Shown in pieces: positions 17,633 through 25,628 of a DNA stretch of 64,000 nucleotides. The first letter of the stretch is position 1. The number at the start of each line of letters is the position of its first letter. Made by a program: the position numbers and the translations under genes. Under the pieces are notes generated by a model. It searched no databases and was not told the DNA's origin. It saw nothing but the letters and a program-made list of their open reading frames with translations. Source of the stretch: Thermasporomyces sp040195635 (GTDB taxonomy: Bacteria > Actinomycetota > Actinomycetes > Propionibacteriales > Actinopolymorphaceae); contig NZ_JBEFTX010000006.1 in assembly GCF_040195635.1 (NCBI RefSeq), positions 248,001 through 312,000 of the forward strand, written 5' to 3'.

Positions 17633-17715
17633 AGTTGGTTGAGACGTTCGGTCCATCGTCCGTCCAGCGCTCCTCGGCCCGGACGATCCGACGTCACGAT
17701 GGAGGGGCGGTCGTA

Positions 17716-19848
17716 GTGCCAGCCGGCAACCTGCCTGCATTTCCTTATGGTGCGGTGTATTTCCGCAAGTCGAACCCACCTCGCGAGGACTGGACACGGG
17801 ACTACCAGACAGCGGCCGAGGACGGCCACAACGCCTTCCGGCACTGGTTCCTGTGGTCGGCGGTCGAGATCGCGCCCGGAGAGTTCGACTGGGCCGACTA
17901 CGACCGCCAACTCGACCTCGCGGCCGACAACGGCATCAGGACCATCGTCGCGGAGATGATGACGTCGGCACCGGAGTGGGCGTTCCGTTCGCTGGCGCAC
18001 GCGCGATTCGAACGCCGCGACGGCACACCGGTGCGTTCGGGCATCAGCCCGAGCTGTGCGATCGGCGGCTTCCCCGGCCTCTGCCTCGACAACGAGGATG
18101 CGCGGGACCATGCCGGAGCCTTCCTGACTGCGCTGGTGACCCGGTACCGCGGCCACCCCGGCCTTGGCGGCTACGACATCTGGAACGAATGCGGTTACGG
18201 CGAGGACGTCTGCTACTGCCCGGCCACAGCCGAGAAGTTCCGCTCCTGGCTGCGCGAACGCTACGGGGATCTGCGTAGCCTCGGCGAAGCCTGGGGCCGG
18301 CACAGCTACGCCACCTGGGACGACATCGACCCGCCGCGCACCATCGAGCCCTACGCCGACGTGCTCGACTGGCTCACCTTCCGCCAGGACAACGCCTACC
18401 GCCTGATGCGCTGGCGGGCGGAACTGGTTCGCTCGATCGATGGTGACTGCGCGCTCACCGCGCACGGAGTCGCGGGGAGCTTGACCCATGCCGCGCCGCG
18501 CGGCACCGACGACTGGCGTGCGGCGGCCGAGGTCGAGTCGTACGGCCTCACCTGGGGGTCGAGCCGACACGGTGACGAACCGTGGAAGCAGCTGCACGCG
18601 ATGGATCTTGTCCGGTCGGCGTGCCGCGGCAAACCGTTCTGGCACGCCGAAGCCTACGCGGGACCGCTGTGGATGCAGCGCCAGGTGATCGGAAAGCCAC
18701 GCGACGAAGGCCGGATCGCCTCGGTCGAGGACATCCGCTACTGGAACCTCGCGAGCTTCGCCGGCGGGGCATCGGGGCTCTTCTATCTGCGGTGGCGGCC
18801 GTTGCTGGACGGGCCACTGTTCGGTGCGTTCGGTGCGTACGGCATGGACGGCTCACGCACGGACCGGTCGGCGATGGTGTCCTCCCTCGCTGAGTGGGCG
18901 ACTGCGCCTGCGCAGCGACAGCTGTGGCAGTCCGGGCCGGCGCCGGCCGATGTCGGGATTCTCTACGTGCCGGAGACGCAGCTCTTCACCTATGCCCAGC
19001 AGGGAAGTACCGATCACTATGCGCGGGCGATGCAGGGCGCCTATCAGGGATTCTTCGCGAACAACATTCACGCGACCTTCGTTCACGTCGACGATCTCGA
19101 GGCCGGGGACGGCGTTGCCGCTCCGGGCACTGTCAACCCGACCTTGCTCTACCTTCCGTTCCCGGTGATGTTGACGAAAGCGACTGCGGACAAGCTGCGC
19201 GCCTGGGTCGAGGCCGGCGGGATGCTTGTCGCCGAGGGGTGTCCGGCGTACTTCTCCGACCACGGCAAAGTCGGGACGACTCAACCGCACCGAGGGCTCG
19301 ACGCTCTGTTCGGAGCGCGCGAGTCCTATGTCGAGTTCACGCCCGACCTGCTCGACGACCTCTCGCTCCGCGTGGACGGCTCGACGGTGCACGGCGGTGT
19401 CTTCCTGCAGGCGTACGAGCCGACGACGGGCACGCCGGTCGGGTGGTACGCCGATGGCAAGGTCGCGGCCGTCGACCACGCTGTCGGCGAAGGGCGGACG
19501 CGGCTGGTGGGAACGTTCCCGAGCGTGGGTTACCACCGCCATCATGCGCAGGGGACGCGAAGCTATTTCGCTCGGCTGCTGGACTGGGCGGGGCAGCGGC
19601 AGCGGGTCAGGGTCAGTGATTCGCGGGTGACCGCACGGGTCCACGACGGTGACGGCGGCAGGTATCTCTGGTTGCTCAACCCGACCCGGGAACCGGTGCG
19701 GGTCACCGCCAGTCTCGCCGCCACCGCGAAGGCCGTCGGCGAACTGGAGGTCCTGTGGGGTGGCGGCGAGAGCGCCGTCCTGGTTGACCAACATTCGATC
19801 GACGTCCAGTTGCCCGCCCGCGATGCCGTGGTGGTGGAACTCGGCTGA
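17716..19848 (+). CDS. Beta-galactosidase, glycoside hydrolase family 42
   Basis: A 710-residue cytosolic enzyme that removes terminal beta-galactose or related sugars from oligosaccharides taken up by the cell. Near the start, FPYGAVYFRKSNPPREDW begins the TIM barrel. YDIWNECGYG holds the acid/base Glu, and the nearby CYCPATAEKF contributes the Cys cluster of GH42. FWHAEAYAGPLW holds the nucleophile Glu. The trimerisation and C-terminal beta domains (about 390-710) complete the family length. GTG 17716 has GGAGGGG eight bases upstream. No sugar transporter adjoins it. Confidence 0.92.
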   Translation: MPAGNLPAFPYGAVYFRKSNPPREDWTRDYQTAAEDGHNAFRHWFLWSAVEIAPGEFDWADYDRQLDLAADNGIRTIVAEMMTSAPEWAFRSLAHARFERRDGTPVRSGISPSCAIGGFPGLCLDNEDARDHAGAFLTALVTRYRGHPGLGGYDIWNECGYGEDVCYCPATAEKFRSWLRERYGDLRSLGEAWGRHSYATWDDIDPPRTIEPYADVLDWLTFRQDNAYRLMRWRAELVRSIDGDCALTAHGVAGSLTHAAPRGTDDWRAAAEVESYGLTWGSSRHGDEPWKQLHAMDLVRSACRGKPFWHAEAYAGPLWMQRQVIGKPRDEGRIASVEDIRYWNLASFAGGASGLFYLRWRPLLDGPLFGAFGAYGMDGSRTDRSAMVSSLAEWATAPAQRQLWQSGPAPADVGILYVPETQLFTYAQQGSTDHYARAMQGAYQGFFANNIHATFVHVDDLEAGDGVAAPGTVNPTLLYLPFPVMLTKATADKLRAWVEAGGMLVAEGCPAYFSDHGKVGTTQPHRGLDALFGARESYVEFTPDLLDDLSLRVDGSTVHGGVFLQAYEPTTGTPVGWYADGKVAAVDHAVGEGRTRLVGTFPSVGYHRHHAQGTRSYFARLLDWAGQRQRVRVSDSRVTARVHDGDGGRYLWLLNPTREPVRVTASLAATAKAVGELEVLWGGGESAVLVDQHSIDVQLPARDAVVVELG

Positions 19849-19900
19849 ACCCGAGAAGCACCAGCCGCGTCCGGACGTTCGAGTGGTTCTGCGTGTCCTA

Positions 19901-19936
19901 GGGGTGTCTGATGGATCACGATCGATCAGACACCCC
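19901..19936. terminator. Bidirectional terminator hairpin
   Basis: GGGGTGTCTGAT (19901-19912) pairs perfectly with ATCAGACACCCC (19925-19936), and the stem can extend outward with one bulge. It lies between the stop of the GH42 gene (+) and the stop of a small membrane protein gene (-), as expected for a terminator shared by convergent genes. Confidence 0.8.
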
Positions 19937-20110
19937 CTAGCGCTCCGCTCGTTGCTGGAGTTGCCGTGCCCAGTGTTGGGCGTACCCACCGAGAAGTCTG
20001 TCGGTGAACCACCCGGCAAGGACGAAGACGGCAAGTGATACCGCAGCGACGAGAACGAACACCAGCATCGAGAGTGGGCCAGCGCCGAAAGTGATGAGCA
20101 TGTCCGCCAT
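19937..20110 (-). CDS. Small single-pass membrane protein
   Basis: A 57-residue reading frame (MADMLITFGAGPLSMLVFVL at the start) with one strong membrane helix (about residues 12-34, rich in Val, Leu, Ala) and an amphipathic basic tail ending ARQLQQRAER. Its stop codon directly abuts a strong hairpin terminator facing the GH42 gene, which argues for a transcribed gene ending here. Weaknesses are the lack of a clear ribosome site and no recognised family. It is divergent from the GlxA-type regulator. Confidence 0.5.
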   Translation of the reverse strand: MADMLITFGAGPLSMLVFVLVAAVSLAVFVLAGWFTDRLLGGYAQHWARQLQQRAER

Positions 20111-20172
20111 GCTCATAGCGGCGGACCCGGCAGACCATGGGCGAGACTGCCGGCTATCGATAGGTTCTGGAC

Positions 20173-21177
20173 ATGCACACCGTGGCGATCCTGGCGCTGG
20201 AGCGATCCGGTGGCATCGACATCTCCATCCCCTGCATGATCTTCGCGCAGGCGTACCCGATGGGTCACCACGGTCCGCCCGCTCAGCCGCTGTACAACGT
20301 GCGGGTGTGTGGGCCCATGGTCACCACGACCGTGCCGTATGGGGACGTCGCGTTCCGGATCCTCCCTCCGTACTCCTGGGCCGACGCTGCCGCCGCTGAC
20401 ACGATCTGGATTCCCGGACTGTCTCGGTATACCGAGCCTCCTCCGGAGGAGGTGATCCGGCTGCTTCGCGACGCGCACGGGCGAGGCGTGCGGCTGGTCG
20501 CGATCTGCAACGGTGTCTTCGTGCTGGCCGCGACCGGACTCCTCGACGGCCGGAGAGCCGCGACCCACTGGACACATGCCGCCCAGCTGTCTTCGCTCCA
20601 TCCGGACGTACGCATCGACGACGCGGTGCTGTTCGTCGACGACGGGGACATCCTCACCACCGCGGGCGGGGCTGCCGGACTCGATCTCTGCCTGCATCTC
20701 GTCCGGCGCGACCACGGCTCGGCTGTGGCGGCCGAGACAGCTCGCCACACGGTGATGCCACTCCAGCGAGATGGCGGTCAGGCGCAGGTCGTCCACTACG
20801 TACGCCCGGACACTGGCCGCAGTCTGGAGCCGGTGATGCGATGGCTGGAGGACAACCTCGCCGCAGACCTGACCCTGGAGGCGGTCGCCTGCCGGGCGGG
20901 GACCAGCGTACGGACGCTCAACCGCCGGTTCCGCGCACAAACCGGCACGACGCCCCTGCAATGGCTGATCGGTCGACGGCTGCAACGAGCCAGGGAACTG
21001 CTCGAGACCACCGACCTGTCAGTGGAGGAGGTCGCCTCGTGGTGCGGATTCAGCAGCGCCATCACGCTGCGTCAACACTTCCGCAGGACTGTCGGTACGA
21101 CGCCACTCGCGTACCGGCAGACCTTCACGCCGCGTCCGGCCCGAGCCACGGCTGACTCGCGTCAGCTCAGCCGATGA
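20173..21177 (+). CDS. GlxA family regulator (DJ-1/PfpI domain plus AraC helix-turn-helix)
   Basis: A 334-residue regulator. Residues 1-180 form a class I glutamine-amidotransferase-like DJ-1 fold, with LVAICNGVFVLAATGLLDGR carrying the nucleophile-elbow cysteine and ATHWTHA after it. Residues 220-320 are a double AraC helix-turn-helix (CRAGTSVRTLNRRFRAQTGT and SVEEVASWCGFSSAITLRQH). GlxA-type proteins control genes for amines, osmolytes or hydrogen sulphide metabolism, but no target adjoins this one. ATG 20173 lacks a strong ribosome site. Confidence 0.88.
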   Translation: MHTVAILALERSGGIDISIPCMIFAQAYPMGHHGPPAQPLYNVRVCGPMVTTTVPYGDVAFRILPPYSWADAAAADTIWIPGLSRYTEPPPEEVIRLLRDAHGRGVRLVAICNGVFVLAATGLLDGRRAATHWTHAAQLSSLHPDVRIDDAVLFVDDGDILTTAGGAAGLDLCLHLVRRDHGSAVAAETARHTVMPLQRDGGQAQVVHYVRPDTGRSLEPVMRWLEDNLAADLTLEAVACRAGTSVRTLNRRFRAQTGTTPLQWLIGRRLQRARELLETTDLSVEEVASWCGFSSAITLRQHFRRTVGTTPLAYRQTFTPRPARATADSRQLSR

Positions 21178-21523
21178 GTGAGGTCCAGGCACGATTAAGG
21201 ACCTGCAGAACAAGTTTTCCATCTCCGGTACTACCCGGATTTGGTGGTCGGGTTCACCGTCTGGATCTCTCGATCCTCCGGTTACTCAGCCCTTATCAGG
21301 CTTTCCCGCTTGCTCCACAGGCCTACCCCTCATGTTTCTCGACGACCAAACACCCTGCATAGGGACCAAGGTCCTGACCGCAAGGGACTGGCGCGTCACG
21401 GCGGGCGGCAGGCGCGTCACGGCGGGCGCTTCGCATCGCTGCCGCGGGACCCGCGAAGATGGACGCCCTGGCATTCGGGATACGGGCCCACGGCCCAAAA
21501 CTGCGGAACGAGCGAGGAGGGCC
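21178..21523. other. Intergenic gap with a short direct repeat
   Basis: These 346 bases between the GlxA-type and cupin genes carry no supported gene. The sequence GGCGCGTCACGGCGGGC occurs twice around 21389 and 21410, three bases apart. Nothing else was recognised. Confidence 0.45.
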
Positions 21524-22030
21524 ATGTCCAGCCACTCACAAGGCAGACCGAACCAGGACTCCGCCGTGCAGGATGATCCGTTCCACCGGCTGCACCACCT
21601 CACGCCGGCGGTGCTCTCACCGGAGACCGCGCAGTCCGCCGGCATGCACCGGCTGGCCGCGATCAGCGGAGCGTCGGTGGGCTCGCAGAAGCTCTGGATG
21701 GGCCAGACCCACGTCGCGCCGCGCCTGGCCTCTGCCAACCACCATCACGGCGACTCCGAGACCGCGATCTACGTGGTCAGTGGAGCCCCCGAGTTCGTCT
21801 TCCTCGAAGGGGACGGCGACGATGCGCATGAAGTCCGCATCCGTACCCAGGCGGGGGACTACGTCTTCGTTCCACCCTTCGTACCCCATCGCGAGGAGAA
21901 CCCCGATCCGGAGGTGGAAGCGGTAGTGGTCATCGCTCGGAGTACGCAGGAAGCGATCGTGGTCAACCTCCCCGATCTTCGTCCGGTGGGGCCAGCACGG
22001 ACGACATCGAAGCGATCGACGGACGACTGA
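21524..22030 (+). CDS. Cupin domain protein
   Basis: A 168-residue single-domain cupin. The first cupin motif is HHHGDSETAIYVVSG, with metal-binding histidines and glutamate. The second is GDYVFVPPFVPHREENP with the third His. Such proteins range from dioxygenases and isomerases to sensors, and the motif alone does not decide. ATG 21524 has GAGGAGGG upstream. It is isolated, convergent with the repeat-rich membrane protein gene. Confidence 0.85.
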   Translation: MSSHSQGRPNQDSAVQDDPFHRLHHLTPAVLSPETAQSAGMHRLAAISGASVGSQKLWMGQTHVAPRLASANHHHGDSETAIYVVSGAPEFVFLEGDGDDAHEVRIRTQAGDYVFVPPFVPHREENPDPEVEAVVVIARSTQEAIVVNLPDLRPVGPARTTSKRSTDD

Positions 22031-22117
22031 ACCGGGGACTGAACCGAGGGCAGCGACGGGTCGTGATCCGCAACAACTAGCCGGCGCCGGTGTCTGAGGT
22101 GGAAGAGGCCGCTCCAC

Positions 22118-22972
22118 TCACAGGGGAAGCGTCACGCACAGGAGCCGGCCGACCTGGATGGTGCACGACTGCGTCGGGTCCGTGGGTGGTTCCGGGTCCG
22201 TGGGTGGTTCCGGGTCTGTGGGCGGCTCGGGGTCGGTCGGTGGTTCCGGATCGGTCGGTGGTTCCGGGTCTGTGGGCGGCTCGGGGTCGGTCGGCGGCTC
22301 GGGGCCCAGATCTGTGGGCGGCTCCGGATCTGCCGGGGGATTACGCGGGACCGAACTTGGCGGCACGTCACCACCGGTCGGGGCCGGATCAGGCGTCGCG
22401 GGCGCCTGCCGGTCATCGCCGGTCGACGCCTCGGGCCCAGGCGGGGCCGGCTCGCCAGCTGACTCAGGATCCTCGGCTTCCGCGGTGGGAGCCCTCGGCG
22501 TCGGCTGCGCGGTGGGTGCCCTGGTCGGGAGCGAGGCCTGTCGTCCCGGCGCCTGCTCCCGCGCCTCGGGATCACCGGTGGGTGGCCCCATCGCGGCGAA
22601 ACTCACCGCACCAGCCGCGGCCGCGAACGCCACCCCCGCCAGCACGGGGTGTTCGCGTACGCGGCGGGCGAGCGCGGTCGCCGCCGTTCCGGCCGCGGCG
22701 CCAACCATGAGTCCGCCCTTGATGAGCAGCAGCCTCGCCCGGCGTTTGGGTTCCGGTTCGTCAGCCATGGCCGCATCGACGCGGGCCATGATGGTGGCGG
22801 CTTCTTCTCTGGAGGAGATCCGCGCCAGCGCTCCACTCAGCTCGGTCCGCAGCGCCGTCACCTCAGCGCGCATCTGCCGGTGAGCACGGCGGCTCACCGT
22901 GCGCGCGACAATCCAGGCACCAACGATCCCCAGCGCCGCGATCGCCACGCCGATATAGACCCCCAAGGACAC
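22118..22972 (-). CDS. Membrane protein with a C-terminal Pro-Glu-Pro-Pro-Thr-Asp repeat tail
   Basis: A 284-residue protein of unknown function. It has an N-terminal membrane helix (VYIGVAIAALGIVGAWIVA), a charged helical segment of about 75 residues, a second hydrophobic segment (VLAGVAFAAAAGAVSFAAMG, about 112-132), a long Pro/Ala/Glu-rich stretch and eight copies of PEPPTD. It ends in CTIQVGRLLCVTLPL with two cysteines. The proline repeat probably forms an extended stalk. GTG 22972 follows a GAGGTGAT sequence. No family is recognised. Confidence 0.7.
   Translation of the reverse strand: MSLGVYIGVAIAALGIVGAWIVARTVSRRAHRQMRAEVTALRTELSGALARISSREEAATIMARVDAAMADEPEPKRRARLLLIKGGLMVGAAAGTAATALARRVREHPVLAGVAFAAAAGAVSFAAMGPPTGDPEAREQAPGRQASLPTRAPTAQPTPRAPTAEAEDPESAGEPAPPGPEASTGDDRQAPATPDPAPTGGDVPPSSVPRNPPADPEPPTDLGPEPPTDPEPPTDPEPPTDPEPPTDPEPPTDPEPPTDPEPPTDPTQSCTIQVGRLLCVTLPL
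22178..22330. repeat. 18-bp coding repeat array, eight copies
   Basis: Seven contiguous 18-base units and, after a 6-base interruption near 22304, an eighth one encode PEPPTD on the minus strand. The units differ only at third positions and a few synonymous sites. The period keeps the frame, so copy-number change would lengthen or shorten the protein without frameshift. Confidence 0.85.
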
Positions 22973-23087
22973 AACGGACGTTTTATCACCTCGTCATCGC
23001 GCTGCACAGTCCGGTGCGCGGTGCGTCACAAGCCGAGCGGTGCGTCACAACCTCCGCGCGGGTACGGCCAACCTCCGGGCGACGCGC

Positions 23088-23465
23088 TCAACCCGCCTGG
23101 GCCGCATCATCGCGACCCGCCCGCTCCAGCAGCTCCAGGATGAGCAGTCGCCTGGTCTCCTCGGGCAGCGCCTCGAGCGCCCATATCTTTTCCGCGGCCT
23201 CCTTGACCGACAGCGGGCCGGTCTGGCCCGCGGCCGCCTCGACGTTCTCCAGACCTTCCACGTCACCCGGTTCCATGTACCCCGCCGCGACGAACGCCTC
23301 GGGCACCGGTCGTCCGTACTCCACCGCCAACGCGCGGACGCTCTCGGGCTTCGGGTCGGACGTCTTCCACCGGTTGACGCTCGACGGCGATATCCCGAGC
23401 CGCCGGGCGATCTCATGCTGACTCGACCGCCGGGTGATCCGCTGTACGTAGTTCCACCAGCTCAT
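23088..23465 (-). CDS. XRE family helix-turn-helix regulator
   Basis: A 125-residue DNA-binding protein. The Cro/C1-type helix-turn-helix is QHEIARRLGISPSSVNRWKT (about 18-37). It is followed by ALAVEYGRPVPEAFVAAGYM, typical of actinobacterial XRE proteins, and a helical C-terminal region ending LLILELLERAG. ATG 23465 has no ribosome site. TACGCT seven or so bases upstream could be a leaderless -10. GCGCAATA-type motifs overlap this promoter and recur 240 bases away, suggesting autoregulation. Confidence 0.85.
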   Translation of the reverse strand: MSWWNYVQRITRRSSQHEIARRLGISPSSVNRWKTSDPKPESVRALAVEYGRPVPEAFVAAGYMEPGDVEGLENVEAAAGQTGPLSVKEAAEKIWALEALPEETRRLLILELLERAGRDDAAQAG

Positions 23466-23473
23466 ACTTCGTA

Positions 23474-23488
23474 GCGTATGCGCAATAC
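23474..23488. promoter_or_regulatory. Putative XRE operator 1, overlapping the XRE gene promoter
   Basis: GCGTATGCGCAATAC lies 9-23 bases upstream of ATG 23465, across the proposed -10. It shares TGCGCAATA with a second site at 23716-23731 and GCATACGCAA-type sequence with a third at 23741-23751. Shared motifs at a regulator's own promoter suggest autoregulation. Confidence 0.45.
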
Positions 23489-23715
23489 CCCCGGTCCGCG
23501 CAACCTCGCGGCCACGGCTGGAGTATCTCCCCGCACAGGTACTTCTCTCCTGGACGTACTTCCCCCTGGGCGTACCTCCTTCCGGTCCTGGGCGCGTCCT
23601 CTCGTCCGACGAGCTTCTCTTTATCGGCACTCTTCACGCTCACGCGTGCTCCACCACTCCGTGCGAGCCCTCGTGGAAGCCAGGCGAGTCGCTCGACGGC
23701 TGGGCTTGCACATTC

Positions 23716-23751
23716 ATTGCGCTTGCGCAATACTGATGCCGCATACGCAAC
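23716..23751. promoter_or_regulatory. Putative XRE operators 2 and 3
   Basis: ATTGCGCTTGCGCAAT (23716-23731) has perfect 7-bp arms around a TT centre. GCATACGCAAC (23741-23751) follows nine bases later. Both resemble the site in front of the XRE gene. No protein gene starts immediately downstream on the plus strand, so the controlled transcript could be the structured intergenic segment that follows or the secreted-protein gene at 24156. Confidence 0.4.
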
Positions 23752-23859
23752 ACCGCTCGGCGCGGAGCGGCGGTGGGGGGATTGCGTGGGCACGTAGGGG
23801 GTCCGCGGCAGGGGGATGCGCCACTGGGGCCGTTTCAGTGGTGCATGTGCGGAGGGGGT

Positions 23860-23885
23860 GGCAGGACCGGGTTGCCGGTCCTGCC
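23860..23885 (+). repeat. Strong hairpin in the gap upstream of the secreted-protein gene
   Basis: GGCAGGACCGG (23860-23870) pairs perfectly with CCGGTCCTGCC (23875-23885) around a four-base loop. It lies in the 690-base gap 23466-24155, which has no credible protein gene. There is no T run after it. It could be a terminator or part of a structured RNA. Confidence 0.5.
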
Positions 23886-24060
23886 GCCGCACAGGTCGTC
23901 GCTCAGGGGGGAACAGCTGCGCCTCGTTGGTGTGCGGCCGTCGCGGGTGGATCGGTGACTCCACGCGACTGGGTGGCCGGCGCGGATCAGCTATGCACCG
24001 AGAACGGTGAAGATTGCCGCCTGCACCCGCTTGTTCTGGCGACGAGTGACTCAGCAGGTC

Positions 24061-24105
24061 GGGGCGAATGGCGAAATCTGGCAGGTTCGAACCCTGCCCG
24101 TCCCA
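24061..24105 (+). ncRNA. tRNA-like minihelix (acceptor stem plus T arm, no anticodon arm)
   Basis: GCAGG-TTCGAAC-CCTGC (24081-24097) is a canonical tRNA T arm. Directly after it, CCGTCCC (24098-24104) and an A discriminator can pair with GGGGCGA (24061-24067) at six of seven positions, including one G-U. Only 13 bases separate the 5' acceptor arm from the T arm; they read ATGGCGAAATCTG and resemble the D-arm start of a tRNA-Leu. D and anticodon arms are therefore missing. It is most likely a decayed tRNA or a tRNA-like element; I found no 5' partner for a full-length tRNA. Confidence 0.45.
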
Positions 24106-24155
24106 CGCTGCCCACGTAGGGCAGGTCCAGAGAGGAAAGGGTACGGGGAATCCGT

Positions 24156-24641
24156 ATGCAGATTCGACGCAACATCATCAAGGGTGCCGCGATTAGCGGT
24201 ATGGCAGCCGCCCTGCTCGCGGGTTCAGTCGCTTCGGCAGCGTGGATTGCGAACGGCAATTTCAGCTTCGACGTTCCGGGCGGCGAGATGGCCGACCTGG
24301 AGGTGACCAACGTCTCGGTGACCACGGACGGCCTGCTGCCGACCCAGAAGGCGGACCTGAAGTTCCGTATCAAGAACCTCAACCCGGTGGCCGTTCGTGG
24401 AGTTGCGAAGGCCAACACTCCGGCCATCGTGACGTCCTCCGTGCCTGGCTGTGAGACCCACCTCGTGGTCGCGCCTGGTACCACGTCGAGCCATGCGTAC
24501 GTCGACGAGCGGTTCGAGGCTGGTGAGGCCAAGAACTTCGTCATCGAGGACGCGGTGTCTATCTCCAACACCTCTCCGGATTCCTGCGAAGGCGCGGACT
24601 ACACGGTGAAGATCCAGACGAGCGCGACCAGCGCTGGCTAG
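24156..24641 (+). CDS. Secreted protein of unknown function
   Basis: A 161-residue exported protein. It has a basic start (MQIRRNIIKG), a hydrophobic core AAISGMAAALLAGSVASA and probable cleavage near residue 27-28. The mature part is a beta-rich domain of about 130 residues with FDVPGGEMADLEVTNVSVTT and LKFRIKNLNPVAVRGVA, and two cysteines (PGCETH and DSCEGA) that could form a disulphide. The layout of a short hydrophobic leader followed by WIANGNFSF resembles TasA-like or camelysin-like secreted fibre proteins, but I cannot confirm this. GAGAGGAAAGGG precedes ATG 24156 and a terminator follows. Confidence 0.75.
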   Translation: MQIRRNIIKGAAISGMAAALLAGSVASAAWIANGNFSFDVPGGEMADLEVTNVSVTTDGLLPTQKADLKFRIKNLNPVAVRGVAKANTPAIVTSSVPGCETHLVVAPGTTSSHAYVDERFEAGEAKNFVIEDAVSISNTSPDSCEGADYTVKIQTSATSAG

Positions 24642-24660
24642 TCGAGGCAGGTGTCGACGC

Positions 24661-24691
24661 AGAGGGCCGGGCAACGATGCCCCGGCCCTCT
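24661..24691 (+). terminator. Terminator hairpin after the secreted-protein gene
   Basis: AGAGGGCCGGG (24661-24671) pairs perfectly with CCCGGCCCTCT (24681-24691) around a nine-base loop, 19 bases after the stop codon. Confidence 0.8.
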
Positions 24692-24821
24692 CGCATTCGC
24701 TGAGGTTGCGCGACGGCAGTGCCGCTGCTCAGCGGGTAGGCGGTGACGACCGGGCACCGCAGGAGAACGCATGCCAGACTGGTCTCCAGCCTGTGCGTGA
24801 TGCTGCGATGGGAGCGATCCC

Positions 24822-25493
24822 ATGGCACCGGTGGCCCGATACGATGCCGTAGCCGAGTGGTTCGACACTGTCATGTCGGGCGGTGGACCGACACCCGACC
24901 AGACCATGTTCTGGGACCTGCTTGGCCCGGGAACCGGCCGGTGCCTGGACCTCGGGTGTGGAACAGGTGCGCGGGCCCCCGGAATCCGGAATCTCGGTTG
25001 GCACACCGTCGGCATCGACCTGTCCCGCGAAGAGCTTCGGATCGCCCGTGCCTCACGTCGGCTCGGCGCTGTCGCGTGCGCGGACGCGGCCCACCTACCC
25101 GTGGCATCGGAGAGCATGGACGCTGTCGTGAGTCTGGCCACGCATACGGACTTCGACGACTGGGCCTCCGCTGTGCGGGAAGCCCAGCGCGTCCTCCGGC
25201 CCGGAGGCGCTTTCGTCTACGCAGGCGTCCATCCATGCTTCATCGGCCCATTCTCCGAACTACGCGATGACGGCACACGCATCCTGCACGAGGGCTATCG
25301 CGACACGCAGCTTCACTTCACCGGACCGGGAATAGGCGACGGTATCCGCAGCCGGGTCGGCGTCCGGCACCTCCCACTTCCCGACCTGCTCAACCCGGTT
25401 CTCACAGCCGGGCTGCGTATCAACAAGGTTGTCGAGTCACCAGAACGCACACTGCCGCTGCTGCTCGCGTTTCGAGCAGAACGTCCGACATAG
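24822..25493 (+). CDS. Class I SAM-dependent methyltransferase
   Basis: A 223-residue methyltransferase of the UbiE/Methyltransf_11 type. CLDLGCGTGARAPGI is motif I, which binds S-adenosylmethionine. TVGIDLSREEL supplies the acidic residue after strand 2, and QRVLRPGGAFVYAG is the post-motif. The substrate-binding C-terminal part gives no clue to the substrate. ATG 24822 has GGGAGCGATCCC upstream. It stands alone, 130 bases after a terminator. Confidence 0.85.
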   Translation: MAPVARYDAVAEWFDTVMSGGGPTPDQTMFWDLLGPGTGRCLDLGCGTGARAPGIRNLGWHTVGIDLSREELRIARASRRLGAVACADAAHLPVASESMDAVVSLATHTDFDDWASAVREAQRVLRPGGAFVYAGVHPCFIGPFSELRDDGTRILHEGYRDTQLHFTGPGIGDGIRSRVGVRHLPLPDLLNPVLTAGLRINKVVESPERTLPLLLAFRAERPT

Positions 25494-25628
25494 CTTCCTC
25501 GCTCCACTCCGGGCGGCGGCGCGGCGCCGTCTGGGCACGGCGTGGGCAAGCGGGCGGCGCGGCCGGGTAGCTCACGCGACGCAGCGCAACGGGGTCAACC
25601 GGAGCGAGATGGCACGTCGAGTGGCGCG

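Noticed and set aside
23760..24000. Glycine/arginine-rich plus-strand frames as a protein gene
   Set aside because: No ribosome site, no recognisable domain, and the sequence is dominated by inverted repeats.
24001..24105. A complete tRNA (Leu or Ser type) ending at 24105
   Set aside because: No GGGACGG-like 5' acceptor arm exists 65-95 bases upstream, and no anticodon arm can be drawn.
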